Shown: in pieces, positions 48,990-64,000 of the stretch
Layout: the number at the start of each line of letters is the position of its first letter
Position numbering within the stretch: position 1 is the first letter of the stretch
Program-made: the position numbers and the translations under genes
Source of the DNA: Xiphophorus maculatus
Lineage: Eukaryota; Chordata; Actinopteri; Cyprinodontiformes; Poeciliidae
Assembly: GCF_002775205.1 (NCBI RefSeq)
Contig: NC_036445.1
Span: 24,470,953 to 24,534,952 of the forward strand
Direction of reading: 5' to 3'
DNA length: 64,000 nt
Notes under the pieces: model-generated
Told to the model about the DNA's origin: nothing
Databases searched by the model: none
The model's input: the letters and a program-made list of their open reading frames with translations, nothing else

Positions 48990-50610
48990 CATATTTATTG
49001 TGATTTTGACTCTTTTTTTCAGAAAACATTCAATGTAGCAATATGTTTATCAAAGTTGAATTAAAAAAATGAACAATTTTCAGTGAATGAAAAGGAAACT
49101 ATATTCTGCCTTCATCAGTCTCAGAAAATGACCAGTTTATTATTTATGATCAAAAACCATTTATATTTACAACTTGCTCTCAGGACACACACACTGATAA
49201 TTCCACTGTTTTTTGCATATTAGGTTATGTCACTTTTATTTCTAAAAGGTATAAAACGTCATAACAATGCATTATTTGGTAAATGAAACACAAAGAGGAA
49301 CAATATTACCTTGCTAAAAATATTTTTTTGTTTATGGTTTTGTGGTTCAAGTTTAATATGACAGTTCTGGGAATATCAATACACATACGAACAAACACAT
49401 GCCAATATATTACATTCACAATTCTAAAAACAAAATCACCAGTAGAAAAATGTTTTATGAAACGGGAATTTAATTATTATTGCACACTTGAATGGCAAGA
49501 TCTGTCAGTATCCTTTTTCCTTTCACCTTGCAATTATTCTCTATTATGTCAGTCACATAAGGCTCCATTAAATTACTTTGAAGTTTGTGTTTATAACATG
49601 ACAAAAGGTGAGAAAGTTCAATAATTTGAACAAAGAGACAGGAACAGACTAATATTTACAACAACAAAGCACTGATTGGGGTGATTGAAGTGGATTTAAA
49701 GTATAAGGCACATACTGAATGCTATTTGGAAATGTTATAAAATATGTTGTAAAAGATAAAATGTGTATCACATGAGTGAATGTGAAAGCAAAGAAAACTA
49801 GCATTTCCTCTGTGAGGCAACCTCAGAAAATAATTAAGCATTTTTTAAATCTTTAGGTGTTTGGTTGTCTGCATTGATTTGTTAGCTTAAATATAGTGTC
49901 GAAGTGGACTTAGCACTCCTACAATACGCACTGAGTGGTGTGTCCAGCACTGAGGACAGCGACTCATGTAAAGAGTTGATCAAATCTTCTTTTAAAATCA
50001 ACTTTACTTCCAGAATAGCTCTGATTGATTGAGCTTCATGGAAGTTCATATGTCCAGTTATCCATACTTCAAGTCCAAAGTCTACTTCACAGATATGAGA
50101 GAAAAATAAACTCAACAGATTTCTCAAAAGTAGAATTCAGTTAAGTGACAATATTTATGTGTCTTTTGCTTCCATATCTTCATAACAACTGGTTAAACTG
50201 GTTTCCTATCAGTACACCTTCAGTGAAGCATAAGGCTCAGGAAGTGGGGAATGTTTCCGTCATAATAAATGTCTGAAGCCATGATAAAAGGGGACGGTCA
50301 CAGTCTTTCACTTCCCTGTCACGGGGTCACAGTATCAGCGACGCAAAATGTTCGTATTGTCATCCAAAAACAGAGAGATGGATGCAGGGGTGTCATGGTC
50401 GAGCCAGTTTGTGAACACCTGGTGAATTGTGATAGTTCTGCAGAAAGATGAGAGCAGAAAGGTTCGTTTACAAGCTAAATGAACGTTCTGGTGTGCTGGT
50501 GTAAAAAAGCTCAAATGAATCAGTTGCTGGTTTCACTAAAATTAGGATAAAACAGATTAGTGTTTTTAGAAATAAGAAGAAACATGTAACACTACATAGT
50601 TATTAGCATT
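48990..50610. other. Intergenic region between converging genes
   Basis: The Siglec-like gene and hepsin converge here. AT-rich, with no exon or recognised repeat. It must hold the hepsin 3' UTR; no single reverse-strand poly(A) signal stands out. Confidence 0.55.
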
Positions 50611-62591
<11,981 letters not shown>

Positions 62592-63980
62592 CTTCCCCTC
62601 TGTCACAACTTTCTCAGCGTACATCTGAACCCAGGAGGAAGCAGAAGGCAGCAGTAGACAATGATGAGGGTAGTTCCCCCTTCCTCTCCTCTCTCAGTAA
62701 CTACGCTGGGCAGGTGGTCTGAACTTTAGGCTGTCGCCTTTTAGCTTGGTAACGTAACACCAAGGGTCCCTAGAGAATAGAAGGATAGATCACAAAACAT
62801 TAAATCAACAAATATTTACTAAATATATACATAAACAGACAGGATTAAGTGGGAGCCTTCATTTTTTGCTACATTGCTACCATTTTTTATTCAGTGTACA
62901 GTGAAATTCTATTTCAAAATCGATTTTGATGTGTATTTCAAATCATAAAACATAACTGTGTCCACGTTCACACATCTGCCATCTATCACCTGCAATGATG
63001 GTAAATTAGCTAAAATGTACAGGAACAATTCAGGAACTACTAAGGCTCAAGCCTGTCATAAACAACAAGATGCTGTAACCCAATGTTGCTGCATGCGGCA
63101 AATCATGATGGATAGAGCACATATAAAACACATTTTAAAACATATACAGAGAGCAACACTATCCATCTGGATCCGCATCAACCTCACCCCTACTGAATAT
63201 GTATGAACTATGACTAAAAGACGCCTATGGCAGTAAGGAGTGGTTAAATATGCAGCCAGAGCTATACTTGTTGATGGCTTCAGAAACTATATGGCATGTT
63301 TGTAATTTGCCAGGGCTTCTATCTAAGTATTATTGGGGATGTGTAAATGTTTTTAGTACATAATAAAAATATACTAACCGCTGAACAGATGCTAATATTA
63401 ATTTTGCTCCATATTAACCAGCACTGAGGAAATACAAATACATTGTCCAGAGGATGAGTGAGTGAGAGTGAGTGAGTGAGTGAGTGAGTGAGTGAGTGAG
63501 TGAGTGAGTGAGTGAGTGAGTGAGTGAGTGAGTGAGTGAGTGAGTGAGTGAGTGAGTATGTATTTATGTATGTATTTATGTTACGTTTCAAAGCATGAGT
63601 TGCTTCCACTCATAATTTCTGTTTAGTTTGTTTTAATTGGGGATTAGCTTAATCTGACCAGGATTAGCGCAGTGACTTAATTAATAATGAACTTAGTTGT
63701 TACTTGTTACATACTTTTTAAAGCCAGTAATGCGTTTTTCCCTCAAGGTGACTCACCTGTATATATTCCTTAACAGCAGGTGAAATGTTGTTGTTGTTTT
63801 TCCTCTTTTGAAGTAAAACAAAACTGTGCTTTGGAAGTCCCGTTTAATAAAAAACAAAAAATATTTGAAAAAAAAAAAATAGAATTTTACCCCTCCTCCC
63901 GACTAATTCTGCTAATGTCCCAACGCGGGCAAATCCTTGTTTTCCAGTAAATCCTCCTTTTTTTCCCCCTCTCTTCACAG
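62592..63980. other. Hepsin upstream region and spacer
   Basis: Probably holds the hepsin 5' UTR and promoter on the minus strand; no clear TATA box is seen. It contains the (GAGT)n tract described separately. No other gene is visible. Confidence 0.5.
63454..63558. repeat. (GAGT)n microsatellite, about 105 bp
   Basis: About 26 nearly perfect tetranucleotide units, followed by a TATG/TATT run to about 63580. The minus-strand open frame encodes repeated LTHS and is an artefact. Confidence 0.97.
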
Positions 63981-64000
63981 GTTACTGACCCCGGAGGAAA
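63981..64000 (+). other. Possible start of an exon of the next gene
   Basis: A long pyrimidine tract (tttttttccccctctcttcacag type, 63958-63980) ends in cag, an excellent acceptor. Two of three frames after it are open (LLTPEE or VTDPGG). Too short to identify. Confidence 0.3.

Noticed and set aside
63454..63558. Regular repeat considered as a CRISPR array
   Set aside because: Pure 4-bp tandem units without spacers, in a vertebrate genome.

Overview
The window is nuclear DNA of a vertebrate, almost certainly a teleost fish. It has AT-rich noncoding DNA, GT-AG introns, microsatellites and degraded Tc1/mariner, hAT-like and pogo-like transposons typical of fish. Its protein-coding genes are spliced and clearly vertebrate: a scleraxis-type bHLH factor, two Siglec/CD22-like immunoglobulin receptors and hepsin. 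There are no bacterial features. I assembled all exons by eye from splice signals, reading-phase continuity and remembered family features; no alignment was run.

Layout. (1) 1-8241 is noncoding. (2) 8242-9063 (minus) is scleraxis in two exons. (3) About 9.1-34 kb is a 25-kb gene-free stretch. It holds nested transposon relics (a Tc1-like pseudogene at 10390-12060 carrying a smaller Tc1-type element and a SINE-like repeat; another Tc1 relic at 21290-22560 split by a hAT-like insertion), a diverged local duplication at 28890-29760 and two strong hairpins at 33219-33320. (4) 34251-43207 (plus) is a Siglec/CD22-like receptor with one V-set and four C2-set Ig domains, 17 coding exons, about 621 residues. 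(5) 45367-48720 (plus) is a second Siglec-like receptor with one V-set and two C2-set domains, 9 exons, 433 residues, and an ITSM-like motif plus two ITIMs in the tail. (6) 50611-62591 (minus) is hepsin, a type II transmembrane serine protease, 11 coding exons, 421 residues, with a proposed first coding exon of only four bases lying 8.5 kb from the second. Intron 1 contains a pogo-type deletion derivative. (7) 62.6-64 kb is noncoding, ending in a possible splice acceptor of a next gene.

How the genes relate. The two Ig receptors are tandem, same-strand neighbours but differ in three ways. The first keeps the V-set arginine that Siglecs use to bind sialic acid, has every Ig domain split by introns, and has a tail whose only tyrosine is in a YxxM (PI3-kinase-type) motif. 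The second has lysine at the arginine position, one exon per Ig domain, and a clearly inhibitory-type tail. This suggests a diverged receptor pair with different ligand binding and signalling. In human, CD22 and MAG lie near HPN on chromosome 19q13, so the Siglec-hepsin linkage looks anciently conserved. Scleraxis is functionally unrelated (tendon and ligament programme) and is separated from them by the gene-poor interval.
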